64,000 nt of DNA from Flectobacillus sp. BAB-3569. Lineage in GTDB: Bacteria; Bacteroidota; Bacteroidia; Cytophagales; Spirosomataceae. Positions 62,305-64,000 of the stretch are shown one piece after another. Position numbers and translations under genes: made by a program. The notes under the pieces are model-generated. The model was not told the origin of the DNA. It ran no database searches and saw only the letters and a program-made list of their open reading frames with translations. The stretch is from NCBI RefSeq assembly GCF_002270355.1, contig NZ_NJFZ01000010.1, positions 62,007 through 126,006 on the forward strand, given 5' to 3'. Positions within the stretch are counted from its first letter, which is position 1. Each line of letters starts with the position of its first letter.

Positions 62305-63393
62305 ATGCCTTCTCTTTCTGTCTTTCTCAGCAAATATGTCTCAAAAAAATTAATAAATTCCATTCAAATACTTCGAGGTGTCGCAGCGGTTGTGGTATTG
62401 GTTTATCATGTATCGGGTTACATGAGAGTGCATTATTCCCAAACTATTTTTGGCGATATTTTTCGAATAGGATTTGCAGGAGTTGATTTGTTTTTTGTAA
62501 TAAGTGGGTTTATCATTTATTTTACGGCAAAGGATTATTTGAATAAGCCCAGTAAATTTAAGGATTATTGGAAAAAAAGAATCATTCGAATTTTTCCAAT
62601 ATATTGGATTGTTGTGCTAGGAATTCAATTGTTACAATGGATTTTGTCCAAACAATTAAAAGTGGCAAGCTTTGCAACAGAATATGCGGGTGGTTTTCTA
62701 CAACATTTAGGTACTTATACCTTATTCCCGCATCACGTAGCTGTAGATCCTGTTACGTGGACATTGAGTTATGAATTATATTTTTATGCGCTATTTTCGT
62801 TATTAATCCTATCTCGAAAACTACTGGTAATTCTTGTGTTGGTGCTGTTGTTGTCTATTCATAATTCTATTTTTCATCCTGTTCTAGACCCATCAAAAGG
62901 CTTATCTTACTACAATTATCTGTTTAGCAATTATAATTATGAGTTTTTGCTTGGTGTTATAATCTGTCATTTTTTCGATAAAATACGCTTTACACCGATT
63001 ATATCTTATATAATGCTGGGGTGTGCTTTGGTTATTATTGCTGTTGGAGGGTATGATGTAGGAGACTATGATAACTTTAAAAGAATTATGATATTTGGTT
63101 CGTCTGCCTCTTTGATTTTGGTAGGAACACTAAACTTAGAACAGGCAGATAAGTTAAAAACACCTTCGTTTTTAATGTTATTAGGTAGCGCATCCTACGT
63201 TCTGTATCTAATACATTTTCCATTTTTATTGATTTTAAATAGAATTCCCAATATGTTTGGCGTGACTTTAGATGCCTTACAGATGTCGATATATAATTAT
63301 GTGGTGGTGGTCATCAATATTTTGGTGGCAGTGTTTTTGCACAAAAAATTAGAATTACTACTAACCTCTTATTTAAGCAAAATTTTCAAGTGA
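62305..63393 (+). CDS. Acyltransferase 3 family membrane protein
   Basis: The 362-residue protein has about 10 membrane segments. SIQILRGVAAVVVLVYHVSGY near the start contains the catalytic histidine of the acyltransferase-3 family, and AGVDLFFVISGFIIY with FWKKRIIRIFPIYW-like sequence (DYWKKRIIRIFPIYW) follows. Such proteins transfer acetyl or succinyl groups onto surface polysaccharides. It lies 85 bases after the glycosyltransferase, and its stop codon overlaps the start of the next gene. Confidence 0.88.
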   Translation: MPSLSVFLSKYVSKKLINSIQILRGVAAVVVLVYHVSGYMRVHYSQTIFGDIFRIGFAGVDLFFVISGFIIYFTAKDYLNKPSKFKDYWKKRIIRIFPIYWIVVLGIQLLQWILSKQLKVASFATEYAGGFLQHLGTYTLFPHHVAVDPVTWTLSYELYFYALFSLLILSRKLLVILVLVLLLSIHNSIFHPVLDPSKGLSYYNYLFSNYNYEFLLGVIICHFFDKIRFTPIISYIMLGCALVIIAVGGYDVGDYDNFKRIMIFGSSASLILVGTLNLEQADKLKTPSFLMLLGSASYVLYLIHFPFLLILNRIPNMFGVTLDALQMSIYNYVVVVINILVAVFLHKKLELLLTSYLSKIFK

Positions 63394-64000
63394 GTCAATC
63401 TTTAAGAATTTTACATATTTGTGCCTATACTTGGGATATTGGTGGCCCCCCAAAAGTGATTTACGACAATGCGGTTGTACAATTAGCTAATGGTGCAGAG
63501 GTTACAATATTGACTCCTATTTCTGAAGGTCAAAAACTATATCCCGTACCTGATGGTGCACAGATTGTATGCTGTAAGCGACACGGTTTAGCTCGTATTT
63601 GGGCCGAGTTTTCTCCTGAGTTATACCAATGGTTGAAAAAGCACGGAGAAAAATTCGATGTGATACATATTCATGGTATTTGGCATTTTGGTAGTGTAGC
63701 GCCGTTTTTATTGAATTTGAAAGTGGTAAAATGTATTACCGTACATGGCTTATTAGACCCTTGGGCGTATCGAAATGGCTATTGGAAAAAGAGAATATTT
63801 AGATGGCTTTTTCAGAAAAATGCATTACAAAAAGCTGAAATGATCCATGTTTTCAATGCAGACGAGTATCGAGATGTTACGAATTTTATAGGGGAGAGTC
63901 ACCCCAATATTGTCATGATTCCGAATGGTATTGATTTAAAACCTTTCGAGAATTTACCAGACAAGGGATATTTTGCACAAGAACTGGGTTTTTCAGGAGA
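63390..64000 (+). CDS. Glycosyltransferase, N-terminal part (truncated by window edge)
   Basis: The frame opens with GTG at 63390, overlapping the acyltransferase stop (GTGA), and is open to the end of the window (about 203 residues). It reads SLRILHICAYTWDIGGPPKVIYDNA, a typical GT4 N-terminus with a glycine-rich donor-site loop. FDVIHIHGIWHFGS and ITVHGLLDPWA follow, then VMIPNGIDLKPF at the junction with the second domain, so the C-terminal donor-binding half lies beyond the window. Confidence 0.85.
   Translation, partial: MSQSLRILHICAYTWDIGGPPKVIYDNAVVQLANGAEVTILTPISEGQKLYPVPDGAQIVCCKRHGLARIWAEFSPELYQWLKKHGEKFDVIHIHGIWHFGSVAPFLLNLKVVKCITVHGLLDPWAYRNGYWKKRIFRWLFQKNALQKAEMIHVFNADEYRDVTNFIGESHPNIVMIPNGIDLKPFENLPDKGYFAQELGFSG

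Overview
The window comes from a low-GC member of the Bacteroidota, most likely order Cytophagales (Spirosomataceae-like; genus not resolvable by eye). The support is a SusC/SusD pair, a PorQ type IX secretion protein, TAnnTTTG promoter boxes, weak ribosome binding sites, RpoN with an NtrC-type regulator, and a transketolase split into two subunits. Most of the window is ordinary chromosomal content.

Layout. 1-5.3 kb: end of a membrane protein, tRNA-Leu(CAA), a PLP enzyme, RluD, a small unknown gene, a GNAT acetyltransferase and an RluF-like synthase. 5.3-11.2 kb: a 5-oxoprolinase-like hydantoinase broken by one base, then a ThuA-like exported protein and a GntR regulator. 11.2-13.0 kb: gene-poor, with a small exported protein and two candidate structured RNAs. 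13.0-18.7 kb: an OmpR-type two-component pair (regulator frameshifted), a small membrane protein, and a SulP transporter with a beta-carbonic anhydrase. 18.7-22.5 kb: NUDIX, MFS, nucleotidase, VOC and DeoR genes. 22.6-27.4 kb: two PAS histidine kinases and a sigma-54 activator. 27.7-37.6 kb: M42 peptidase, acyl-CoA carboxylase beta subunit, PorQ, HslU, a serine hydrolase joined to a YdjC-type deacetylase (frameshifted), and RpoN. 37.9-43.0 kb: CHASE3 kinase with receiver, YtxH protein, lone receiver, a third candidate RNA, and an ECF sigma/anti-sigma-like/Spy-like group. 43.2-46.7 kb: transketolase subunits separated by an AT-rich AAA ATPase/TOPRIM-like gene pair. 46.7-52.7 kb: Bcp, M23, FAH-family, M48 and SucC. 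53.2-58.5 kb: SusC/SusD and an ABC ATPase. 59.7 kb to the end: the start of a surface-polysaccharide cluster (Wzy-like polymerase, two glycosyltransferases, an acyltransferase).

The most notable local feature is the two-gene ATPase/TOPRIM-like cassette. It lies on the same strand inside what is normally a contiguous transketolase operon, is visibly richer in AT than its hosts, and resembles two-gene anti-phage modules such as PARIS and AbiL. The second is a set of intergenic repeats with a 7-base period, in several unrelated sequence families, that often abut or form stop codons; they recall the heptanucleotide STRR repeats of filamentous cyanobacteria. These sit among longer inverted-repeat elements. 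Three coding sequences (hydantoinase, response regulator, serine hydrolase) are each broken by the apparent loss of one base in a homopolymer, which looks more like sequence error than decay.
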